From: an uncultured Porphyromonadaceae bacterium
GTDB lineage: Bacteria; Bacteroidota; Bacteroidia; Bacteroidales; Muribaculaceae
Direction of reading: 5' to 3'
DNA: 37,870 nt
Assembly: GCA_900548975.1 (NCBI GenBank)
Contig: URMS01000028.1
Span: forward strand, 1 to 37,870
Part shown: piece by piece, positions 8,346-15,676 of the stretch
How positions within the stretch are numbered: the stretch's first letter is position 1
Layout of the letters: every line of letters starts with the position of its first letter
Program-made: the position numbers and the translations under genes
Notes under the pieces: generated by a model
Database searches by the model: none
The model's input: only the letters and a program-made list of their open reading frames with translations
Told to the model about the DNA's origin: nothing

Positions 8346-9707
8346 TTAGTTCGACATCCAGCCGGAGTGCTTGAACTCGCATCCGCGCCAGCCGTCTTCT
8401 ATGCGGACGTATGTTTCCTTTATCTTGTTTTCAAGCCATTTGTTGATTATTTCCTCGCGCTGGGCATTTTCGTACATGTCCTTGATGGTCTGGTAGTCGT
8501 CGGCGAGGTTGGCCTGATGGGAGTCGATGCGGGCGGTGAGCTTGACCATGGCCACTATTTCGCGGTCGCGCTTGGGGTCGCGCATGATAAAGGGCTGCGA
8601 AATGTCGCCGGGCTGCATGTTGCCTACGGCTTTGGCCACTTCCTGCGGCAGTTCCGACATCTGGAAGCGTGTGGTGCCGTTATCGGCGTTCACCATCACA
8701 CCGTTGCTGAAGCGTGTGTCCTTGTCCTGCGAAATCAGACGCACGGCGTCCTCGAAGCGGAGCAACTGGCGGTCGACCACGTCGGCTCTTACGCTGTCGA
8801 GACGTGTGATGGCATCGGTAAGGTCTTTCTCAGCCACCTTGGGGCGCAACAGTATGTGGCGGGCGTTGATGCGGTCGCCGCGTTTCTCGATAAGCTGTAT
8901 GATGTGGAAACCGTACTCGGTCTCTACTATTTTCGATACTTTCTTGGGGTCGTTGAGGTTGAATGCCACGGCGGCAAACTCGGGCACGAGCTGTCCGCGG
9001 CCCATGAAACCCATCTCGCCGCCGCGATTGGCGCTGCCTGGATCCTCGGAGTAGAGGATGGCGAGAGTCGAGAACTCGCTTTCGCCGCGGTTCACGCGGT
9101 CGGCATAGTCGCGCAGACGCGCTTTGACGTCGTCGATTTCCTGACGCGGAATGGCGGGATTGAGCGTGAGCAGCTGCACCTCTACCTGCAGAGGTATGAA
9201 GGGAACGCTGTCAGCCGGAAGCTTGTCGAAGTAGCGGCGCACGTCGGCGGGCGTTACCTTGATATCCTCGGTGAGCTTGCTGCGTACCTGCTGTATGCGC
9301 GAGCGGTTGCGGATGTTCTCGGCATAGTATTCGCGGATTTCGGGGAAGGGCTTGCGGAAATACTGCTCTACCTTTTCGCGGGTGCCGAGATTGTTTATGA
9401 GATAGTTCATCTGCTGGTCGAGCTGCATCTGCACCATCGATTCCTGCACCTCGATGGTGTCGAGGTCGGCCTGGTGTAGAAACAGACGCTCGATGGCAAT
9501 CTGCTCGGGAATAAAGCAGTAGGGGTCGCCCTGGATGGGCACACGCTCGCTCTGCATCTCCTGATACATGCGCTCGATGTCGGATTTATAGATTGGTTCG
9601 TCGCCGATCATCCATGCGACTTCTTCTATCACGTTGCCAGGAGTGGCAGCCAGAAGGCTGATGGCGCTCAGCAGCGCGGCCACAGGCAGCAATTTCTTTA
9701 TTTTCAT
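8346..9707 (-). CDS. surA: SurA-type periplasmic peptidylprolyl isomerase/chaperone
   Basis: A chaperone that escorts unfolded outer-membrane proteins through the periplasm. The chosen start is the ATG at 9707 (453 aa), which gives MKIKKLLPVAALLSAISLLAATPG, a clean signal peptide. An ATG five codons upstream at 9722 is also open but would lie within about four bases of the predicted transcript start. Residues about 30-165 form the SurA N-terminal helical domain. A first parvulin-like domain covers about 170-275, with SEDPGSANRGGEMGFMGRGQL and the terminal YGFHIIQLIEKR. A second, degenerate region starts at NARHILLRPKV. The promoter TACCTTTG at 9731-9738 begins the SurA -> OstA-like -> M16 operon. 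The symbol is used in the broad family sense. Confidence 0.88.
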   Translation of the reverse strand: MKIKKLLPVAALLSAISLLAATPGNVIEEVAWMIGDEPIYKSDIERMYQEMQSERVPIQGDPYCFIPEQIAIERLFLHQADLDTIEVQESMVQMQLDQQMNYLINNLGTREKVEQYFRKPFPEIREYYAENIRNRSRIQQVRSKLTEDIKVTPADVRRYFDKLPADSVPFIPLQVEVQLLTLNPAIPRQEIDDVKARLRDYADRVNRGESEFSTLAILYSEDPGSANRGGEMGFMGRGQLVPEFAAVAFNLNDPKKVSKIVETEYGFHIIQLIEKRGDRINARHILLRPKVAEKDLTDAITRLDSVRADVVDRQLLRFEDAVRLISQDKDTRFSNGVMVNADNGTTRFQMSELPQEVAKAVGNMQPGDISQPFIMRDPKRDREIVAMVKLTARIDSHQANLADDYQTIKDMYENAQREEIINKWLENKIKETYVRIEDGWRGCEFKHSGWMSN

Positions 9708-9730
9708 AATGTGTATATTCATCGATTCTG

Positions 9731-9738
9731 CAAAGGTA
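9731..9738 (-). promoter_or_regulatory. -7 promoter element TACCTTTG for surA
   Basis: An exact TAnnTTTG match on the minus strand. The end of the element is 23 bases before the ATG at 9707. No clear TTTG is seen at -33. Its position supports the downstream start codon for SurA. Confidence 0.5.
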
Positions 9739-9847
9739 AGGTTTTTTTTGTGCTCAGCATACCTGTTAAATCTTTTTATGAAAAATATGGGTAAACTTCG
9801 GAGGCTTCTTCGGTGTTTTACAGGAAATCTAAAATAACTACTGAATT

Positions 9848-10261
9848 ATGGAATCCACACATCTTGAAGAAGCTCAGGTTGCCGCACAGGTATCGCAGGA
9901 TGCGGCAAAAGTATCGGCCGCAGCCGCCAGAGTAGCCGTCGACCAGCAGGCTCAGGCCGTGGAAGAAGGCGCCCAGGCACAGGCTGCCGCACTTAAGGAA
10001 AAAGCAGCCGAAGTGGCTCAGAATATGAAAACCAAGGCCGCCGGTGCTGTCACCAACGCCCGCGAAGGCCTCGCCCAGGCTGCCGCAGCAGCTCAGGACG
10101 CTCTCGAACGTCAGAAAAGCGACCCCGACTCTGCTCTCAACCAGACAAAAGAAGCTGCCGGCGGCATTGCCGACAAGGTGAAGGGTGCCGCAGCATCGGC
10201 CATGGAGAAAGGCGCCGACCTTCTCGACGGTCTTGCAGGCAAACTGCGCGGCAACGATTGA
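9848..10261 (+). CDS. Ala-rich amphipathic helical protein, apolipoprotein/LEA-like
   Basis: A 137-aa protein of unknown function. About 41 residues are Ala, the rest largely Lys, Glu, Gln and Asp, with no Cys, Trp, Tyr or Phe. It has no signal peptide or membrane segment, so it should be cytosolic. Segments such as EEGAQAQAAALKEKAAEVAQ and MKTKAAGAVTNAREGLAQAA repeat charged and Ala faces with a period of about 11, predicting long amphipathic helices like those of LEA, phasin or apolipoprotein A proteins. Gly-rich breaks occur near AAGGIADKVKG and DGLAGKLRGND. It stands alone between a divergent surA and its own terminator. Upstream there is TTTG with a poor -7 match (TCTTTTTA). A stress-protective or surface-binding role is possible, but nothing proves it. 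Confidence 0.75.
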   Translation: MESTHLEEAQVAAQVSQDAAKVSAAAARVAVDQQAQAVEEGAQAQAAALKEKAAEVAQNMKTKAAGAVTNAREGLAQAAAAAQDALERQKSDPDSALNQTKEAAGGIADKVKGAAASAMEKGADLLDGLAGKLRGND

Positions 10262-10303
10262 CACGCTCTCAGAATAAGAAGTTATTAAAAAACACCATTG
10301 TAT

Positions 10304-10342
10304 GCCGAATCGCGGATTATTCTTTCGCGGTTCGGCTTTTTT
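10304..10342 (+). terminator. Terminator of the Ala-rich protein gene
   Basis: An 11-bp stem, GCCGAATCGCG (10304-10314) with CGCGGTTCGGC (10326-10336), with one U-G wobble; an 11-base loop; and a run of six T at 10337-10342. Confidence 0.88.
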
Positions 10343-10345
10343 ATG

Positions 10346-10353
10346 TACTTTTG
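10346..10353 (+). promoter_or_regulatory. -7 promoter element TACTTTTG for the zeta-kinase operon
   Basis: An exact TAnnTTTG match, 19 bases after TTTC (10323-10326) in the -33 position. It starts three bases after the T-run of the preceding terminator, so the -33 element lies inside the terminator hairpin. The start codon is 41 bases further on. Confidence 0.55.
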
Positions 10354-10394
10354 CGTTTATAAAATGTAAAGGCGTATAAAGGCGTCTCCGCATT

Positions 10395-10970
10395 ATGGAC
10401 CAGGAACCGAGGCTCTACATAATCGCCGGCTGCAACGGTGCCGGCAAAACCACCGCATCGATGGCAGTGCTCCCCGACATACTCAAGTGCCGGGACTTTG
10501 TCAATGCCGACGAGATAGCCAAAGGACTTTCGCCCTTCGACCCGTCGGCCGTTGCCTTTGTGGCGGGCAGGCTCATGCTCACCCGCATATCGCTGCTGAT
10601 GAGAGAGCGCAAGACATTCGCCATCGAGACCACCCTTGCCACCGGCACCTACCGCCATCTGGTGAACCGTGCCCATGCCGAGGGTTATCAGGTGATATTG
10701 CTGTTCTTCTGGCTGCCGTCGCCCGAGATGGCAGTCGAGCGTGTGGCCAAACGTGTGAGCGAGGGTGGTCATAACATTCCCACCGACGTGGTGTACCGCC
10801 GCTATCAGAAAGGACTCGAAAACCTCTTCGAAGTCTTCATGCCCATTGTCGACGCATGGATGATATTCGACAACAGCGCCGAGTCGACTCTGGTGGCGCA
10901 CGATTTCAAGATTGTCAATCCAGTTCTGTTTGAAAAAATAAAGCAACAATGTCGGAAGAAGAAAAATTAG
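10395..10970 (+). CDS. Zeta-toxin-like P-loop kinase (COG4185 type)
   Basis: A 191-aa cytosolic protein of the zeta-toxin/PezT-like P-loop kinase superfamily. Walker A is GCNGAGKTT (residues 12-20, Lys18). NADEIAKGLSPFDP (about 37-50) matches the conserved acidic substrate-site block of the family. FAIETTLAT follows at about 76-84. RVSEGGHNIPTDVVYRRY (about 124-141) is the signature of the COG4185 branch. Classical zeta toxins phosphorylate UDP-N-acetylglucosamine, but the substrate of this shorter chromosomal branch is not established here. The 3' end overlaps by 22 bp a 64-aa open frame that could be its partner. It is the first gene of a run continuing through uup, a TonB receptor and a small SPFH-like gene without a visible terminator. 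Confidence 0.88.
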   Translation: MDQEPRLYIIAGCNGAGKTTASMAVLPDILKCRDFVNADEIAKGLSPFDPSAVAFVAGRLMLTRISLLMRERKTFAIETTLATGTYRHLVNRAHAEGYQVILLFFWLPSPEMAVERVAKRVSEGGHNIPTDVVYRRYQKGLENLFEVFMPIVDAWMIFDNSAESTLVAHDFKIVNPVLFEKIKQQCRKKKN

Positions 10971-11143
10971 CGCTTGTCGAAAATCTCGCGACCGAGCTAA
11001 AGTTCAATTACCGGCGTGTGCTGTTGCAGAAAGCCAGGATGGGACGCTCGGTGGTGATGGCCGATGCCGACGGCATGCCCAAGGCGGTAAAGGCCAAGAA
11101 AGTGCTTCACGACCTTTTGAGCAGTCATGAGCGCAAGCAGTGA
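10949..11143 (+). CDS. Small protein coupled to the zeta-like kinase, possible antitoxin
   Basis: A 64-aa charged protein, MSEEEKLALVENLATEL at the start and HDLLSSHERKQ at the end, with no signal peptide. A helical first half (ELKFNYRRVLLQKA) is followed by a short strand-turn segment (GRSVVMADADGMPKAV) and a final helix. The ATG (10949) lies inside the end of the kinase gene in another frame, 22 bp before its end closes, which suggests translational coupling. The family was not recognised with certainty. Small partners next to zeta-type kinases are often antitoxins, so this is the natural hypothesis, although the order (kinase first) is the reverse of the epsilon-zeta systems. Confidence 0.65.
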   Translation: MSEEEKLALVENLATELKFNYRRVLLQKARMGRSVVMADADGMPKAVKAKKVLHDLLSSHERKQ

Positions 11144-11177
11144 CGCGCCTCTCTGATTCATCACCTTTCATTATCGC

Positions 11178-12950
11178 ATGGCCAATCTACTTAGTGTTGA
11201 AAATCTTACAAAAAGCTACGGCGACAGGATGCTGTTCGCCGATATTTCGTTTGGTGTCGACGAGGGCGACAAGATAGGTGTCGTGGCCCGCAACGGCACC
11301 GGCAAGACCACCATGCTCCGCATCATAGCCGGCGACGAAAGCGCCGACTCGGGCTCTGTGGTGTGCCGCAACGGTCTCAGAATAGGCTATCTGCCCCAGG
11401 AGCCGGTGTTCGCGCCCGGTTCTACGGTGCGCAGCGCCGCCATGGCCGATCTGCCCCAGACATCGCACATCGACGATCCCGAGGCTATAATGCGTCTGCT
11501 TGCTTCGCTGGGTCTCGACGACGCGTCCAAGCCGGTGGAGCTGCTGTCGGGCGGCCAGCGCAAGAAGCTCGCCATAGCGCGTGCCATCATCGCCGACCCC
11601 GCGCTCCTCATACTCGACGAACCTACCAACCATCTCGACATAACCACTATCGAATGGCTCGAGAACTACCTGCGCCGCTCGCGTGTGGCTCTGCTGATGG
11701 TAACGCACGACCGCTACTTTCTCGACCGCGTGTGCAACCGCATAATGGAGCTCGACCGCACAAACGCGTATATGGTCGACGGCAACTACGACATGTATCT
11801 GCGCCGCCGTACCGAGCGCATCGAGGCCATGGGTGCCGAGCTTGCCAAGGTGAAGAACACTCTGCGCCGCGAGCAGGACTGGATGAGCCGTCAGCCCCAG
11901 GCACGCGGCGGCAAGGCAAAATTCCGCATCGACAATTTCTATGAGCTTAAGGCACGCTCGCATGTCGACCTCACCGAGCGCAATGTGCGTCTCGATGCCG
12001 CCTCGAGCCGCATCGGCTCCAAGATATTCGAGGCCGAGAATGTGTGCAAACGCTTCGGCGACAAGGTGATTCTCGACGATTTCACCTACACTTTCGCACG
12101 AGGCGAAAAGATCGGCATAGTGGGCGTGAACGGCGTCGGAAAATCGACGTTCATAAAGATGCTCCAGGGTATCGAGCCTATCGACAGCGGCCGATGGGAT
12201 GTGGGTGAGACCGTGCGCTTCGGCTACTACAGCCAGGACGGCATAGCCTTCGACGACAGCAAGAAAGTGATCGATGCCGTTACCGAAATCGCCGAAGATA
12301 TTTTTCTGGGCGAAGGCATGCGCATAGCCCCGATGCAATACCTTCAGCGCTTCCTGTTCTCGCCTGCCGACCAGCAGAAATACATCCATACTCTCAGCGG
12401 CGGCGAGCGCTGCCGCCTGCATCTGGCCACGGTGCTCATGCGCCAGCCGAACTTCCTGATTCTCGACGAACCTACCAACGACCTCGATATAATAACCCTC
12501 GGCATACTCGAGGAATATCTGGCCGAGTTCAAGGGCTGTGTGATAGTGGTGAGCCACGACCGTTTCTTCCTCGACAACATCGCCGACCATCTCTTTGTGA
12601 TGGAAGGCAACGGCGTGGTTAAGGATTTCCCCGGCAGCTACTCGGAATACCGGGCATATATGCAGACGCTTGAGAAAGAGAAAGCCCCGGCGCAGGCTCC
12701 GGCCGACACGCGCCCGAAACGTACGCGCCCCGACAATAAAATGACGTTCAAGGAACGGCGCGAGTTCGAGGCTCTCGAGACCGAAATCGGAGCTTTGGAG
12801 GAGGAGAAAACAGCCCTGGAAAGCTTCTTCAGCTCGGCAGCCTCGCCCGACCCCGATGAATTCGCCGCAAAATCGCGCCGCTACGACGAAGTGAAGAATC
12901 TGCTCGACGAGAAGGAACTCCGTTGGCTCGAACTCTCTGAAAAATCATGA
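11178..12950 (+). CDS. uup: ABC-F family ATPase, Uup type
   Basis: A soluble ribosome-associated ATPase of 590 aa with two ABC domains and no membrane segments. The first P-loop is ARNGTGKTT (about 37-45), with LSGGQRKKLAIARA and LILDEPTNHLD after it. The interdomain linker (about 200-285) carries the arm-like helices typical of ABC-F. The second P-loop is GVNGVGKST, followed by LSGGERCRLHLATVLM and LILDEPTNDLD. The C-terminal Lys/Glu-rich coiled coil (MTFKERREFEALETEIGALE onward) is the feature of Uup rather than EttA. Uup-type proteins act on stalled or structured ribosome and DNA intermediates; the exact role here is inferred. Its stop codon overlaps the start of the TonB receptor (ATGA at 12947-12950). 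Confidence 0.93.
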   Translation: MANLLSVENLTKSYGDRMLFADISFGVDEGDKIGVVARNGTGKTTMLRIIAGDESADSGSVVCRNGLRIGYLPQEPVFAPGSTVRSAAMADLPQTSHIDDPEAIMRLLASLGLDDASKPVELLSGGQRKKLAIARAIIADPALLILDEPTNHLDITTIEWLENYLRRSRVALLMVTHDRYFLDRVCNRIMELDRTNAYMVDGNYDMYLRRRTERIEAMGAELAKVKNTLRREQDWMSRQPQARGGKAKFRIDNFYELKARSHVDLTERNVRLDAASSRIGSKIFEAENVCKRFGDKVILDDFTYTFARGEKIGIVGVNGVGKSTFIKMLQGIEPIDSGRWDVGETVRFGYYSQDGIAFDDSKKVIDAVTEIAEDIFLGEGMRIAPMQYLQRFLFSPADQQKYIHTLSGGERCRLHLATVLMRQPNFLILDEPTNDLDIITLGILEEYLAEFKGCVIVVSHDRFFLDNIADHLFVMEGNGVVKDFPGSYSEYRAYMQTLEKEKAPAQAPADTRPKRTRPDNKMTFKERREFEALETEIGALEEEKTALESFFSSAASPDPDEFAAKSRRYDEVKNLLDEKELRWLELSEKS

Positions 12951-15166
12951 GATACATACCTGTCATACTGGCTATGACGGCGGTATGCGGCATGTCGGCC
13001 ACAGAGACTCCCGACAGCGCCGCACGGCGTCCGCACGAACTGAAGGGCGTGGAGGTGCTGGGCGTAAAGCGCGCTCCCGACGGCACCAATTCGGCCGAGG
13101 CCGTAACCCGCATCAATACAGCCGATGTGCGCCGCCTCGGCATCGACGCCGTGAAAGACGTAAGCGCCATAGCGCCGAACTTCTATATGCCCGACTACGG
13201 CTCGCGCATGACCTCGTCGATCTACGTCCGCGGCCTCGGAGCCCGCATGGATCAGCCTGTTATCGGCCTCAGCGTCGACAATATACCATATCTCAACAAG
13301 GATGCCTACGACTTCGATATCGCCGATATCGAGAGCATTGAGATACTTCGCGGCGCGCAGACCGTGCTCAACGGCCGCAACACCATGGGCGGCCAGATAA
13401 ATGTGCGCACCCTCTCGCCCTTGACTACCAAGGGACTGCGGGCATCGGCCCGATACGGTTCGCACAACACTGCCTCTGTCGCCGCGGCTTACTACGGCAC
13501 ATTGAAGCCCGGGCTGGGCATGAGTCTGTCGGGCCAGTACGGCCATACCGACGGTTTTTTCCGTAACGCATACGACGGGCGCCGTCTCGACACCGAAAAC
13601 TCGGGCTCGCTGCGCTGGAAGACTGCGTGGCGCCCATCGGCCGCCCTTTCGGTGACCAATGTGGCTGCTTTCGGCATAAACAGGCAGGGCGGTTACCCCT
13701 ACGCCTCAGACACCGACGGCGCCATAGCCTACAACGATACATGCGCCTACCGCCGCACCTCATTCGCCGACGGCATTACCGTGGCATGGGCCGGCAAGAG
13801 GGTCGTGGTGACCTCGCTCACCTCGGTGCAGTACCACAACGACCGCATGGACCTCGACCAGGATTTCACTACCTTGCCTTATTTCACTCTTACCCAGGCG
13901 CGCCGCGAATGGACTGTGACCCAGGACCTCTTTACGCGCGGTGTGCGCGGCCGCTACAGCTGGCTCGGCGGTGTGTTCGCTTTCTATAAATCGACCCGCA
14001 TGGAGGCGCCGGTGACATTCAAGGACACCGGTATCGCCGAGCTCATCGAGGCCCACCGCAATGAGATAAATCCCTCGTACCCTATTGAGTGGGATACACG
14101 CCGCTTCACCCTCGGCAGCAATTTCCGGCCTACCAACGTGTCGGTGGCGCTATACCACGAAAGCACCTGGCGCGCCGGCCGCTGGCGCTTCGAAGCCGGC
14201 CTGCGCCTCGACGTGGAGCGGGCCTCGCTCAGTTACCGCAGCTTCTGCGACACAGGCTACAAGACATACCACATACTCCCCGACGGAAGCCGCGAGCTCT
14301 ATTCGCAGACTCCGGTCGATATCGACGACTCCGATGTGCTGCACCGCACATTCGTGGAGTTCATACCCAAGCTGACGGTCGCATACGAAATGCCGCGCCT
14401 CACGGCATATGTCAATCTCTCCAAAGGCTACAAGGCCGGCGGATACAACACCCAGATGTTCAGCGATGTGCTTCAGCAGCGTATAATGAACATAATGGGC
14501 ATGAGCGCCCAGTATACTCTCGACCAGATAGTAGGCTACGAGCCCGAACGCAGTTTCAACTATGAGCTCGGTGCCGACTGGAAAGCCGCCGACGGACTGG
14601 ACGCAGGGCTTGTCCTCTTCCTGATCGACTGCCGCAACCAGCAGCTCACCGTGTTCCCTCCCGGCACAACTACCGGCCGCATAATGACCAATGCGGGCCG
14701 TACGCGCAGCTATGGCGCCGAGCTGACCGCCCGATGGAATCCGTGCGCCGATTTTTCGGCGCGCCTGAGCTATGGCTATACGAATGCCACATTCCGCAAC
14801 TACAACGACGGCCGAAACGATTACCGCGGCAAGCATGTGCCCTACGCGCCTTCGAACACACTGTTCGCCGAGGCCACCTGGCAGCCTGCGGCTCTGTCGT
14901 TCGGCGGCATACAGCCATCTCTTACTGTCAACGCCAACTGTGCCGGCCGCATCTACTGGAACGAGGCCAACACCCGCTCTCAGGATTTCTACTGTCTGGT
15001 CGGGGCTTCGCTCGCCTTTACCGCGCAGAGATGGAGTGTGCGTCTTTGGGGCGAGAATATCACCGGCACGCGCTACGATACGTTCTATTTTCTGTCGATG
15101 GGACGCTCGTTCACACAGCGCGGGCTGCCGGCACGATGCGGCGCCACCTTACGTCTGTCGATATAA
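12947..15166 (+). CDS. TonB-dependent outer-membrane receptor
   Basis: A 739-aa outer-membrane beta-barrel transporter powered by TonB. The N-terminus MRYIPVILAMTAVCGMSATE is a short signal peptide. A TonB-box-like VEVLGVKR segment is at about 33-40, and the plug domain runs to about 150 (IYVRGLGARMD, VIGLSVDNIPY, IESIEILRGAQTVLNGRNTMGGQINV). The barrel fills the rest. It lacks the N-terminal carboxypeptidase-like domain of SusC proteins and has no SusD partner, so it is a classical siderophore, vitamin or metal type receptor. The substrate cannot be read. The last residue is Ile, not the usual Phe or Trp. It overlaps uup by four bases, an odd pairing of an outer-membrane receptor with a cytosolic ATPase. 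Confidence 0.93.
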   Translation: MRYIPVILAMTAVCGMSATETPDSAARRPHELKGVEVLGVKRAPDGTNSAEAVTRINTADVRRLGIDAVKDVSAIAPNFYMPDYGSRMTSSIYVRGLGARMDQPVIGLSVDNIPYLNKDAYDFDIADIESIEILRGAQTVLNGRNTMGGQINVRTLSPLTTKGLRASARYGSHNTASVAAAYYGTLKPGLGMSLSGQYGHTDGFFRNAYDGRRLDTENSGSLRWKTAWRPSAALSVTNVAAFGINRQGGYPYASDTDGAIAYNDTCAYRRTSFADGITVAWAGKRVVVTSLTSVQYHNDRMDLDQDFTTLPYFTLTQARREWTVTQDLFTRGVRGRYSWLGGVFAFYKSTRMEAPVTFKDTGIAELIEAHRNEINPSYPIEWDTRRFTLGSNFRPTNVSVALYHESTWRAGRWRFEAGLRLDVERASLSYRSFCDTGYKTYHILPDGSRELYSQTPVDIDDSDVLHRTFVEFIPKLTVAYEMPRLTAYVNLSKGYKAGGYNTQMFSDVLQQRIMNIMGMSAQYTLDQIVGYEPERSFNYELGADWKAADGLDAGLVLFLIDCRNQQLTVFPPGTTTGRIMTNAGRTRSYGAELTARWNPCADFSARLSYGYTNATFRNYNDGRNDYRGKHVPYAPSNTLFAEATWQPAALSFGGIQPSLTVNANCAGRIYWNEANTRSQDFYCLVGASLAFTAQRWSVRLWGENITGTRYDTFYFLSMGRSFTQRGLPARCGATLRLSI

Positions 15167-15185
15167 TCTAACTCTATAACTGGCT

Positions 15186-15611
15186 ATGTATAACAACAAT
15201 GTAGATTTCACGCCCCGCATCATCAAGGGGGCTATCTGGGCTGTGGCAGGAATAATACTCCTTGTCGTGGCTCTCGCTTTTATCCGTCCGTGGTACAATG
15301 TATGGTCGCAGGAAATGGAAGGCAAAGCCGAATTCGCCAAAGCCGAACAGAACCGCAAAATCAAGATCGAAGAGGCCAAGGCCAATCTCGAAGCCGAAAA
15401 GCTCAACGCTCAGGCCGAAATAGAGCGCGCCAAGGGTGCTGCCGAGGCCATCCGCATAGAAAACGGCAGCATTACGCCGACCTATATCCAGTATCTGTGG
15501 GTGCGTCAGCAGTCCGATCTGAGCAATAAGACCGTTATCTACGTTCCCACCGAGACAAATCTTCCTATCCTCGAATCCACACGGGCCATCGGCCTGCAGA
15601 ATCAGGAATAA
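15186..15611 (+). CDS. Small SPFH/prohibitin-like membrane protein (coiled-coil tail only)
   Basis: A 141-aa protein with one membrane segment at about residues 16-33 (AIWAVAGIILLVVALAFI). A continuous charged helix follows at about 40-95 (EQNRKIKIEEAKANLEAEKL, then AQAEIERAKGAAEAIRIENG). A conserved-looking end follows: TPTYIQYLWVRQQ and TVIYVPTETNLPILES. The tail resembles the C-terminal coiled coil and end region of stomatin/prohibitin/HflK proteins, but the globular SPFH domain is absent. Similar short proteins are annotated as membrane protease subunits in Bacteroidota, a label that should not be taken as proof of protease activity. The gene lies 19 bp after the TonB receptor and ends the operon at a two-way terminator. 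Confidence 0.75.
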   Translation: MYNNNVDFTPRIIKGAIWAVAGIILLVVALAFIRPWYNVWSQEMEGKAEFAKAEQNRKIKIEEAKANLEAEKLNAQAEIERAKGAAEAIRIENGSITPTYIQYLWVRQQSDLSNKTVIYVPTETNLPILESTRAIGLQNQE

Positions 15612-15620
15612 TCAAAGCAT

Positions 15621-15668
15621 AAAAAAAACTGTGGCGCGAGGAGCTGATCTGTCGCGCCACAGTCTTTT
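15621..15668. terminator. Bidirectional terminator between the SPFH-like gene and hisS
   Basis: A perfect 12-bp stem (15628-15639 with 15652-15663) and a 12-base loop. A run of eight A at 15621-15628 and TCTTTTT after the right arm provide U-runs in both directions. It serves the two convergent genes. Confidence 0.92.
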
Positions 15669-15676
15669 TGTTTCTA

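Noticed and set aside
11187..12590. A 467-codon open frame opposite uup
   Set aside because: The plus strand carries two complete ABC domains; the minus frame has no recognisable content.
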